Assembly (NCBI GenBank): GCA_022448425.1
Contig: JAKVCY010000053.1
Location: 1 to 48,364 of the forward strand
Reading direction: 5' to 3'
DNA from: Thalassotalea sp.
Lineage (GTDB): Bacteria > Pseudomonadota > Gammaproteobacteria > Enterobacterales > Alteromonadaceae
Length of the DNA: 48,364 nucleotides
The position numbers and the translations under genes were made by a program. The stretch's first letter is position 1. Each line of letters opens with the position of its first letter. Positions 1-7,713 of the stretch are shown here, in pieces. Below the pieces are notes generated by a model. It was not told where the DNA came from. It worked only from the letters and a program-made list of their open reading frames with translations, and did not search any database.

Positions 1-84
1 AATAGATCATACAAGGCATCGTAGCTGTATCTCATTTATGGTTAATTTAATAGCTGGATTAATTGCCTACACTTTTCAGACTAA

Positions 85-113
85 AAAGCCGAGTATAAAA
101 GTGACTCGGCTTT
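85..113 (-). terminator. Rho-independent terminator after the GST pseudogene
   Basis: A perfect 10-bp stem (AAAGCCGAGT at 85-94 pairs with ACTCGGCTTT at 104-113) encloses a 9-nt loop. Read on the minus strand the stem runs straight into a T-rich stretch, so it fits best as the terminator of the minus-strand gene ending at 166. It could work in both directions. Confidence 0.7.
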
Positions 114-165
114 AATTCTTATACAGATCTGAGGTTAACTAGCTTAAAGCCAGCTAAGGCATCAC

Positions 166-752
166 CTATTCCATTACTATATAGTTTGGATGAGATTTAA
201 TTCGGTCTAACCAAGCCAGTATTGCGGGATAGCTTGATAGTTCAAAGCCCCCTTCAGGTGCAAGCCATATAAAGAAATGTCTGCGATGGACAGCTTATCA
301 CCTACTAATTAAGGCGTTTGAGAAAGTTGGTTTTCCACCACCTTTAGAGCTTTATGACCACCAACTTGCTTTGATTCGTAGTCGGTTTTTCGATCATCGG
401 GAAGGCCCGAGTACTTTGCAATAAAGCGAGCAACAGCGATATAGGGCTCATGACTGTATTGTTCAAAGAATTGCCATTGCAACACTTGTGCATGCATAAA
501 ACGGTCACTTGGCAACAATTCACTGTCTACCGCTAGGTAATTGAGTATTGCATTTGATTCGGATAGACAACCTCCGACATCTAATTCCTGTAGCGGTATT
601 TTTCCATTGGGATTTGTAGCAATAAACGCATCAGTTTGGGTCTCTTTATTTAATATATCAACTTCAACCCATTCGTGCTCAATATTGAGCAATGCAGCAA
701 GTAATTTTATTTTGTAGCAATTGCCAGACTTGATATCACCATAGATGCGCAT
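166..752 (-). pseudogene. Glutathione S-transferase family, broken by a stop and a frameshift
   Basis: The first 147 codons (752 down to the TAA at 309-311) encode a GST thioredoxin-fold N-domain (MRIYGDIKSGNCYKIKLLAA; NPNGKIPLQEL; ESNAILNYLA) and the start of the helical C-domain. After the TAA the same frame continues with LVGDKLSIADISLYG, the conserved GST N-capping motif. Near 261-267 the frame shifts and reads LAPEGGFELSSYPAILAWL to a TAG at 166-168. The combined length of about 195 codons equals a full GST. About 10 bases seem to be lost at the shift, because family members usually have a few more residues between SLY and LAPEGG. What I see is one nonsense codon plus one indel. A pseudogene is the simplest reading; the truncated 147-aa product lacks the C-domain core. 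Confidence 0.82.
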
Positions 753-847
753 TTTTATTCCATTTAGTTTAAACCAGTCATGTTTATCGACTCATTTACA
801 ACGAATTAGCTAAAAACCAACTTATTCGTGTCGACTGTATTTAATGG

Positions 848-1708
848 CTAACTATCTTGTGCTAAGTCTTCTATATCTTCAATAAAATCATCAATCTTGT
901 TATTCAGGCGATTAGTTTGTTTTTGCGATAATCCATTCATTACTTCTGTAAACAGGCCAACAAAAACACGATTATTCTGCTCACGGAGCGAAATATATTC
1001 GTCTGAGATTAGCTTTTCTGGTTCACTAATTAGCTCAGCAAATAATGCGACGTACTCCTCTTTGCTCAGAGATACATCTAAGGCATCAGTAAACGAATTG
1101 TGCCATGCCATACGATAACCCATCCAATGGGTGAAGGTAGATTGCAACTTACCTGTTGCCTCACAAATATCTGCTTTCTGTGATTTACTTAATTTCCCTA
1201 CCCAGCTTTTAAATTGACTCTGCTGCTCCTTGCATTCCTCTTTTACCCATTCTTCTCTGGATAGCTCTTCTCTATTTTCAATACGCTCTTTGTTTTGCTT
1301 ATCAAGATTGGCTAATAATTCTTTACGCTGTTTTTCGCTAAGCATGTGCGTGAGCTCTATAAGATCGGTTTTTGCTTTCTCTCGCACAACAATCCAGTAC
1401 TCGTTAGTTTTACCTAAGTGTTCTTTCGCTTTTTCTTCGGTAATTCCCGCAGCTAGGTCAGCTTTTAGTTGCTTTAGCTGTTCAGCATAAATTGTCATTT
1501 GTGTTTCACGGTGCCAAACGTGCAACTCATTAAAGATTTCATCGAATACTTTTTGTTGCGTTTTATTCAGTGTCACATAGTCATCTAAATACCAGTTTGC
1601 CCACCAATCTAGATGGTTATATACGAAGCTGAAGCTACAACCAGTTAATAAAACACTGCATGCTGCTACAGTTAATGACTTTGTCGCTTTTGAGAATTTT
1701 GACAACAC
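848..1708 (-). CDS. DUF6279-type outer-membrane lipoprotein
   Basis: This 286-aa protein starts with a lipoprotein signal peptide ending in a lipobox, LLTGC, with C24 as the lipidated residue. It continues with SFVYNHLDWWANWYLDDYV, the signature region of the DUF6279 lipoproteins found in gammaproteobacteria. The rest is largely helical and rich in K, E and Q, consistent with a coiled helical periplasmic domain. No enzymatic motif is visible and the function of the family is unknown. It is monocistronic as far as I can see, since the genes on either side are a separate pseudogene and a divergent pfkA remnant. The family assignment is from recall of the motif; the lipoprotein call is direct. 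Confidence 0.75.
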   Translation of the reverse strand: MLSKFSKATKSLTVAACSVLLTGCSFSFVYNHLDWWANWYLDDYVTLNKTQQKVFDEIFNELHVWHRETQMTIYAEQLKQLKADLAAGITEEKAKEHLGKTNEYWIVVREKAKTDLIELTHMLSEKQRKELLANLDKQNKERIENREELSREEWVKEECKEQQSQFKSWVGKLSKSQKADICEATGKLQSTFTHWMGYRMAWHNSFTDALDVSLSKEEYVALFAELISEPEKLISDEYISLREQNNRVFVGLFTEVMNGLSQKQTNRLNNKIDDFIEDIEDLAQDS

Positions 1709-1859
1709 TGAAACCTTTCCTTGATTTAAATTAATTAGAAGTTCTAAACCGATGTATTAACGATAATTTATTATTTATCATTAATGAGTGATAGATTAAA
1801 TATGTAACGAATAGTTCCAAACAATTAGGTCACATACCCTAATCGGAAGGAAACATGAT

Positions 1860-2860
1860 ATGACCACAAAGCGCATTGGAATTTTAACCAGGGACGACGA
1901 TGCGCCAGGGATGAACGCAGCGATAAGAGCGATTGTGCTTGCAGCCCATTAATTTGACTTTCAATGTGTTGGTTTTATTTCAGGGTATAACGGATTAATC
2001 GAACAAGATTACCAAATACTGATTCCTCAAGATGTACAACATATCATTCATCGCGGCGGCACCATACTGAAAAGCGCTCGTTGCCCGCAGATGTGTACTG
2101 TTACAGGGTTAAACCAAGCAGTATCGAGCCTTATTAAACTTAAAATAGACACGTTGATTATTATTGGTGGAGACGGCTCGCTTAACGGTCTTTTGGCAAT
2201 AAAGCAGTATTGGCAAGGCCACGTTATTGGTCTCCCCGGCACTATCGACAATGACTTGGACGGCACGGATTTTACCATTGGCTATTCAACCGCTATAAAT
2301 ACCGCAATTGAAGCTATAGACAAGATTCGAGATACCGCAGATGCATTTGACCGTGTTTTCGTAATTGAGCTGATGGGTAGACACTCAGGCCACATCGCGT
2401 TTAATGTCGGTATAGCGACAGGTGCTGAGCAAATCATATCGTTTGAAAATTTTTCCCCTGACCAAACACAAGAAAAGGTCATACAAATTGTTAACGACAT
2501 CGCTAAGCAACATCAACTAGGCAGATCCAGCTATCATATCGTAATTTGTGGCTTGGCGGTCCTCAAGCGTTAAGCGAGCAATTAAAGTCCATGGTAGCTA
2601 TTGATACAGGGGTATGTGTGCTGGGGCATACTTAACGTGGAGGAACTCCTGTCGCAAGCGATCGAATACTTGCGACGAGACTAGGTGTGGCTTTGGTTCA
2701 TGCGGCAAATAAGGGTTAAACCGACATCATGCTTGGAGAGTTAAAGTCGGAAATTGTTTCTGTACCACTATCAGAGGCGATAATGCATCAAAAAAAGGCT
2801 GAGGAAAATTTAGTGGCGGTGCAAGAAGACATATTAGCGCTAAGTGCCCAATACCGTTAA
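1860..2860 (+). pseudogene. pfkA: ATP-dependent 6-phosphofructokinase, decayed
   Basis: Reading from ATG 1860 gives a recognisable PfkA: KRIGILT...DAPGMNAAIRAIV, IIHRGGTILKSAR, IIGGDGS, IGLPGTIDNDLDGTD, ELMGRHSGHIA, and later GHT-RGGTPVASDRILATRLG. The frame is interrupted by TAA at 1950-1952, by a one-base loss near 2555 (CGLGGPQALSEQL needs an extra G), and by two more TAA codons in the restored frame, one inside GHTQRGG. The usual SGGDAPG phosphate-binding loop reads RDDDAPG, so the active site had drifted as well. GGDG (Gly rather than Asp) marks an ATP-type rather than PPi-type enzyme. The total of about 334 codons is close to the 320-residue family. The gene cannot make a working enzyme. 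The longest surviving open stretch is 2091-2573. Confidence 0.88.
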
Positions 2861-2959
2861 AGAGTACCGTTTAAGAATACCATAAGAGAGTATAGTGAAA
2901 CAATATTGCGATAACGCCTGCACAAGCTTAGTAAATCTCATGCAGGCTCACTGGGTGCG

Positions 2960-3784
2960 TTATTGGGTAACCGCTTGCTTTACTTTATCTTTGTAACTGC
3001 GGCTAACTTTTAGTTCCTTTCCATTATTCATCACTAAGAAGTATTCGCCGTTGAGTTGGCTACAGAACTTCTGTACATAGTTTTTATTGACGATGGTCGA
3101 ACGGTGACTGCGAATAAAAATACGAGGGTCGAGCGCTTCTTCAAGCTGCTTCATGGTTTTTCTTAAAATATGCGTACCATCTTCCGTGTGAACACACATG
3201 TAATCACCAGCCGCATCAATCCACCAAATTGAATTAACAGGCACTCTGCTCAACTCACCGCCATCTTTAATCGGTAAAACATCAGAATACTGAGAAATAG
3301 ATACGGTTTGGTGTTGTTCTAATTCGGCAAGAATTGCTTGTTGATCATTACCAGTAACATCGCTAACAAGTTTTACCAGCTTATTTTTATGGTCGCTATC
3401 GGCTTTTGAGCGAATGTGTTCTCGAATTCTCTCTAGTGCCTGTGCTAATCGAGTTTCATCAGCAGGCTTCATCAGGTAATCAATTGCATGTACTTCAAAA
3501 GCCTTAAGCGCATATTGATCAAAAGCCGTTACAAAAACAACAATTGGAAGTTCTAGACCTTGAGCAATTATCTGTTCTATGACTTCAAAGCCCGTTAACC
3601 CTGGCATTTGAATATCAAGAAACATTAAATCTGGTTTTTGGCTTCTGATCACTTCAACGGCCTCTCGACCATTGCCGCATTGCGCAATAATGTCGATATC
3701 CTTGTGCTCTTCTAACCTAAATGCCAAGCCTTTTCTTGCTAGCGGTTCATCATCGACAATGATGGTAGAAAGTGTAGACGACAT
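2960..3784 (-). CDS. LytTR-family response regulator
   Basis: A 274-aa response regulator. Residues 1-120 form a receiver domain with acidic pocket D11/D12, phospho-acceptor D57 (LMFLDIQMPG) and the expected VTAFDQYALKAF segment with the conserved T and K region. Residues of about 165-272 form a LytTR DNA-binding domain (IWWIDAAGDYMCVH; FIRSHRSTIVNKNYV; LKVSRSYKDKVK). It starts one base after the stop of the upstream histidine kinase, so the two form a tightly coupled pair. LytTR regulators bind direct repeats upstream of their targets; none is obvious beside this gene. The target genes are unknown. Confidence 0.93.
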   Translation of the reverse strand: MSSTLSTIIVDDEPLARKGLAFRLEEHKDIDIIAQCGNGREAVEVIRSQKPDLMFLDIQMPGLTGFEVIEQIIAQGLELPIVVFVTAFDQYALKAFEVHAIDYLMKPADETRLAQALERIREHIRSKADSDHKNKLVKLVSDVTGNDQQAILAELEQHQTVSISQYSDVLPIKDGGELSRVPVNSIWWIDAAGDYMCVHTEDGTHILRKTMKQLEEALDPRIFIRSHRSTIVNKNYVQKFCSQLNGEYFLVMNNGKELKVSRSYKDKVKQAVTQ

Positions 3785-3785
3785 A

Positions 3786-4853
3786 CTAACTTCCTAATTC
3801 GTAAGGGATCCTAATGTTTACTTTAACACCAGAAGGCACATTATTGGAAACAACAAGTGAATAATTATTTTTATAAAGTGCGTTCAATCTCTCACGCGTG
3901 TTCGCTAAGCCAACACCATTCTCACGATGTAGATTGCCATTAGTAATTTCAGCACCTGGACCATCGTCAGCTAGTTCAACTAATAAGTCATTGCCAAAGC
4001 GATTTACATTAACACTAATTGTACCGCCTTGCTCTTTCACAGCAATAGCATATTTGATGGCGTTTTCGGCAAGCGGTTGCAAAATCATGCTTGGTACGAG
4101 TGCATTCTCACAATCTTGTCCTATACTAATATCTACTTGTAATCGCTCTTCGAAACGCACTTTCTCGATATCTAAGTATAGTTCTAGCGCATGAAATTCA
4201 CTGGTTAACGTGACACGCTTCATCGGATCTTTATCCAATGAATAACGCAGGAATTCACTTAGCTTAGTTACCATCGCATTCGCTGTTTTGTTTTCTTGTA
4301 CCAAAATCAACGTTGAAATGGCGTTTAGTGTATTAAACAAGAAGTGCGGATTTAATTGGTAGCGCAACATTTTTAGCTGCGCCTGATGTGCTAACGTATT
4401 CGCTTGTAATACGTTTTGCTTTTCTTTTTGGAGCATTTGATAGTACTTAATACCGAAGTAAAGCACACTCCAACTTAAAATGATGTAAAACGACCAAACA
4501 CTTGATTTTGTATAGTAAAGCCAAAATTCCGGCTCCCAACCGTGTTTGTAGATCTCCCAATAATTTATATTCTTTATGACCTGCCATATAACGGCAGTAA
4601 CGTAAGAGGAAAGAATTATCACCACGATCATTTTTATCGGGGACAAGTTCCAAACGCGTCTATATACGTAACGAAGCGGTACGGATAACATCCAACCGGC
4701 ATAGCTGTTCAGGAATATCACAATTACGAATATATCGCGCAGATCGTGGAGTAATGAGCCAAGAAACTGCACTAGCGCGAAACCAAGCCAACCTCCGGTA
4801 TGTAACAACCAGAAAAATCGGTTTCGATTTTCAATAAGCTCTTTCCAATTCAC
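3786..4853 (-). CDS. LytS-type membrane sensor histidine kinase
   Basis: A 355-aa protein with about four hydrophobic segments in residues 12-135, followed by a coiled linker (140-160) and a His_kinase domain of the LytS/YehU class. H170 sits in LRYQLNPHFLFNTLNAIS, the signature of this class. A HATPase domain follows (LAENAIKYAI; LADDGPGAEI; GVGLANTRERLNALY). The start is GTG at 4853; no ATG lies in frame before an upstream TAA. There is no PAS, GAF or other ligand domain, so the stimulus must be sensed in the membrane region. It is co-transcribed with the LytTR regulator downstream. Confidence 0.9.
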   Translation of the reverse strand: MNWKELIENRNRFFWLLHTGGWLGFALVQFLGSLLHDLRDIFVIVIFLNSYAGWMLSVPLRYVYRRVWNLSPIKMIVVIILSSYVTAVIWQVIKNINYWEIYKHGWEPEFWLYYTKSSVWSFYIILSWSVLYFGIKYYQMLQKEKQNVLQANTLAHQAQLKMLRYQLNPHFLFNTLNAISTLILVQENKTANAMVTKLSEFLRYSLDKDPMKRVTLTSEFHALELYLDIEKVRFEERLQVDISIGQDCENALVPSMILQPLAENAIKYAIAVKEQGGTISVNVNRFGNDLLVELADDGPGAEITNGNLHRENGVGLANTRERLNALYKNNYSLVVSNNVPSGVKVNIRIPYELGS

Positions 4854-5127
4854 AAAATAACCAGTTTGATCATTAATTATATCTAATGGTAATTATGAGA
4901 GATTGGCGTTTACCCTGCACTACAATTAAACGTGACTTTTAAGCAACTTATCTCATTTAACCGTTCGGACAGTACTAAGTTATTTCTTTTGGTTATTTGT
5001 AGTTCGATTTTCAGCAACCTCATTAACACGTTTAATAGAGTGGATATCACAATTCTGCGAAAAGCATATTTAAGACTCCAAGTACGAATTAATAGACTAA
5101 ATATCAGACTAGGTATCAAATAAGGTA

Positions 5128-6282
5128 TCAGGTATTAGGTATTATGTTGGATAACGTAATGAAATAGCTAAGCTGCTGCTTTGCTTTTGCGAGGTAAATT
5201 GTTTGCTGGTTATGCTGCTGTTCGCTACGCTCTAATGCTTGCAGTAAAAACCATATTCCGTTAACTATCGAGGCGCAAAAAGCGTAACACGTAACCACAC
5301 CAGAACCACCTAACTTATTGTTATTATTATACTCTGCATATTTTTCGTTAATAAGTTCAAAAACCGCTAGTGGCAATTGATTTATCGCTAAGAACATACC
5401 TATTTCGTATGAAACTGGCGCAAATGAAGCCGCCTCAAAGTCGATTAATAGCGGATTTGAAGCGCTGTTTTTAGGGAAAAAAACGTTGGCGAAATTTACG
5501 TCACCGTGAACTAAAACCAATTCATCTGGGTTAGTTTCTTTAGCCAATGCATGAGCAACATTGATGGCTTTTTGGGCCCCTACTTTGAAAGAGTCTATTA
5601 AGACCTTTACATCAGCTAACTGAGCGAACTTGGTGAATTGAGTATTTGATTGCTGAAAGCTGGGTGCCTCTCCCATGTACTCTATTTCAGTTAACTGACC
5701 TACTAAGTCAGTTAACACAGCAGGAAGATCAAGTGCCGAAACTTCATCTAAAGTCGACACTTTATCTGTTGTTAACGAAGTCCCATCACCGTCGCTGCTT
5801 GCATCCTCCTTATGGCTTAACTGATGGAGTTTAGCCATAGCTGCTGTAGATTGAACGATCTTTTGATTGAGTGTCAACTTTTTACGTTTGTCTGACTTAA
5901 TTGCTGAATCGTTTTGAGCGTTGCTTACCTGCTCAGTGTAAATGTCTTCTTCACATGCATCGGCTAGGCTCGGCTGCTCAATGTATTCCGTGACCAACCA
6001 TTGATCTTTAGCACAATAAACTTGAGGCGCTAACTGACGGCTTGCTAGAAAACGCTGCACTTCACTTTCTGTTCGCCACGCATCGTAATGGTGAAAGTGC
6101 TTCGCTACATAAACATCTTCACTTGCACCACTGCTCACACCGTCGCTAGAGATTACTTTATAGACGTGATTGTTTAAGCCACCAGTTAGAGGCTCTACCT
6201 TTATATTTTTTTCTTGAAAGAAATCTAGCGATAAGATCGTTGCACTTAGGTCGGAATGATTCGTACTGATAAGCTTACCCAT
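5128..6282 (-). CDS. APH-fold kinase, probable thiamine kinase
   Basis: A 384-aa choline/aminoglycoside kinase-type protein. It has an N-lobe glycine loop (EPLTGGLNNHVYKV, about 30-43), the catalytic loop HGDVNFAN at 259-266 and the metal-binding DFE at 281-283. It is the last gene of the TPP-riboswitch operon, after the PnuT-type transporter, so phosphorylation of imported thiamine (as ThiK does in enterics) is the best inference. It is longer than ThiK (about 270 aa). The extra length is a polar insertion rich in D, S, T, K and Q at about residues 111-185 between the two lobes. The substrate is inferred from context only; pyrimidine or thiazole alcohols are alternatives. Confidence 0.75.
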   Translation of the reverse strand: MGKLISTNHSDLSATILSLDFFQEKNIKVEPLTGGLNNHVYKVISSDGVSSGASEDVYVAKHFHHYDAWRTESEVQRFLASRQLAPQVYCAKDQWLVTEYIEQPSLADACEEDIYTEQVSNAQNDSAIKSDKRKKLTLNQKIVQSTAAMAKLHQLSHKEDASSDGDGTSLTTDKVSTLDEVSALDLPAVLTDLVGQLTEIEYMGEAPSFQQSNTQFTKFAQLADVKVLIDSFKVGAQKAINVAHALAKETNPDELVLVHGDVNFANVFFPKNSASNPLLIDFEAASFAPVSYEIGMFLAINQLPLAVFELINEKYAEYNNNNKLGGSGVVTCYAFCASIVNGIWFLLQALERSEQQHNQQTIYLAKAKQQLSYFITLSNIIPNT

Positions 6283-6307
6283 ATTTTGTCGTCTGGTTGA
6301 TGATCAA

Positions 6308-6332
6308 AGAAGACATCTAAAATATGTCTTCT
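6308..6332 (-). other. Intercistronic hairpin between pnuT and the kinase gene
   Basis: A perfect 9-bp inverted repeat (AGAAGACAT at 6308-6316, ATGTCTTCT at 6324-6332) has a 7-nt loop and lies in the 69-bp gap between the transporter and the kinase. It lacks a clear T-run, so an mRNA-stability or attenuation element is more likely than a terminator. Confidence 0.45.
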
Positions 6333-6351
6333 ATTCAAACCCGCTGCACAT

Positions 6352-6999
6352 TTACGCTAATTGCAGGCGTTGGTACTTAACACGCCAGTTAATATAACCT
6401 GCAGCTGCGATAAAGACGTAAATCACAAATAAGAACGCAGTCGGTGCTAAACCTTTCTCAATATAAACATAGATAGAAACTAAATCGATAACGACCCAAT
6501 ACAGCCAGTTTTCTAACACCTTCTGTGTGACAAGGTAAGTAGCGTACACGGCAAATACCGTTGTAGCAGCATCAACGTAAGGGAAAGTAGTCGGCGTGTA
6601 ATTGTCCATAAGAAAGCCAACAATTAACGACAATACGGTAAGCAAGCCAATGGCTTTTAAGTGATTAGCCAACGGAAGACTACTAATTTCCAGCGATGAT
6701 TTGTTTTCAGCTACGTTCCCTGCTAGCGATTTGATACCAGTAGCATTGTCATTTTTCGACTCACGCCAGCAATACCATCCGTAAATCGCCATCACAAAAT
6801 AGTAAACCTGTAGTACGCTATCCATCCATAGGTAGAACTCGTAAAACACAATGGTGAATAACGCAGTGCTAATTAGTGCAGCTGGCCAACACCAGATGGA
6901 CTCTTTAGCTGCAAAAATAACGTAAGCAAGTGTTGCCACAACAGCAATAAGCTCAAGTATTTGAACTTGGCTGTAGTAATTTATGGTTTCTGTGATCAT
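6352..6999 (-). CDS. pnuT: PnuC-family vitamin transporter, probably thiamine (PnuT)
   Basis: A 215-aa membrane protein with about seven hydrophobic segments and the PnuC signature region (WCWPAALISTALFTIVFYEF, then LQVYYFVMAIYGWYCWRE) and the family's tryptophan-rich WLYWVVIDLVSIYVY. PnuC proteins are facilitators that depend on intracellular phosphorylation for net uptake. The kinase gene directly downstream and the TPP riboswitch upstream point to thiamine rather than nicotinamide riboside. Its start overlaps the stop of the YkoF-like gene by 4 bp (ATGA), indicating translational coupling. The family call is strong. Thiamine specificity is inferred from context. Confidence 0.87.
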   Translation of the reverse strand: MITETINYYSQVQILELIAVVATLAYVIFAAKESIWCWPAALISTALFTIVFYEFYLWMDSVLQVYYFVMAIYGWYCWRESKNDNATGIKSLAGNVAENKSSLEISSLPLANHLKAIGLLTVLSLIVGFLMDNYTPTTFPYVDAATTVFAVYATYLVTQKVLENWLYWVVIDLVSIYVYIEKGLAPTAFLFVIYVFIAAAGYINWRVKYQRLQLA

Positions 7000-7256
7000 T
7001 CGTATTCTCGCAGCCTGTCTGCTGCAATAATTTTCATTATAAACACTGCACTATCGACTGCTTGATGAACTTTTTTCATTTCGCCCGTAACAATTGCCAA
7101 GGTTTCATCATACTCGCCAAACACCTGCGTGCTCATGCCATTTGTCACAACTTTCATTGATGAATGCTGCTTCAAGTTATTAATAAATTGCCAAATCTCA
7201 TCTTTGTATTGCTGCTCAGCCAGCGGATACAAACTTAACTCTATCGATATTTGCAT
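6996..7256 (-). CDS. YkoF/MTH1187-like thiamine-binding protein
   Basis: An 86-aa single-domain protein (ISIELSLYPL; VVTNGMSTQVFGEYDETLAIV) resembling one half of YkoF, the thiamine/hydroxymethylpyrimidine-binding ferredoxin-like fold. There is no signal peptide, so it is cytoplasmic. It overlaps the pnuT-type gene by 4 bp and lies in the riboswitch operon, so a role in binding or buffering thiamine or HMP is likely. Bacillus YkoF has two such domains; here there is one, suggesting a homodimer or higher oligomer. Confidence 0.78.
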   Translation of the reverse strand: MQISIELSLYPLAEQQYKDEIWQFINNLKQHSSMKVVTNGMSTQVFGEYDETLAIVTGEMKKVHQAVDSAVFIMKIIAADRLREYE

Positions 7257-7346
7257 ACTAATTTTCCTCGAAAGCCAATTAGCAAAGGATTAATAGTAAA
7301 AAGCTTGTTGCTTTATGTCCAACGAACTTAATCAATTGGAATATAT

Positions 7347-7672
7347 GGGGCGTGTTGAACTTTCGAGGCTATTTTTGCAGCAATTTATGATGTCTTTGTG
7401 CAAGGCAGAGCTTATTTATGTGGTTATTCCACATAAATAAGCGATAAAGACTTTGTGCTCCTGCAAAGTCACCTTACCCTACATCCTTGTAGGGCAACGC
7501 AGCAGAAAGGCATCATAAATGCTGTCCATAATACTTAGTAAAAGGGATTCGTTTAAATGCATTTTTCTTATTGATGCCTGCTCTGTGCGTAGAATAACTA
7601 TGCGTATCACAAGTGCCGCGATAAAAATGCATTTAATTCGAACAAAATTTAGCCCTAAAAGGTCAACACCCT
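7347..7672 (+). repeat. TIR-ended non-coding repeat, copy 1 (326 bp, internally deleted)
   Basis: This is the first of four copies of one repeat family. The left end GGGCGTGTTGAACTTTC and the right end (reverse complement AGGGTGTTGACCTTTT) are imperfect inverted repeats. Inside is a perfect 13-bp hairpin (arm CTTATTTATGTGG) and a second hairpin (CCCTACA...TGTAGGG). Compared with the 378-bp copies it lacks about 52 bp in the internal module, which starts and ends with AAATGCATTTTT and its complement. It sits between the TonB receptor gene and the rest of the thiamine operon. No coding capacity is shared between copies. Confidence 0.88.
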
Positions 7673-7713
7673 TCTACAAACTTTAAATGTTAAACGCTAT
7701 TAGACGCTTTTAA

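Noticed and set aside
897..1490. Two plus-strand open frames opposite the lipoprotein gene
   Set aside because: They are antisense to a gene with a clear lipobox and family motif, and encode Ser/Phe-rich nonsense without ribosome-binding sites.
1860..2860. TAA read as an amino acid (altered genetic code)
   Set aside because: The intact genes here use TAA or TAG as normal terminators, and the broken genes also contain frameshifts.
5111..5144. Short AGGTAT-type direct repeats
   Set aside because: Only a few imperfect units in AT-rich spacer; likely chance or slippage.
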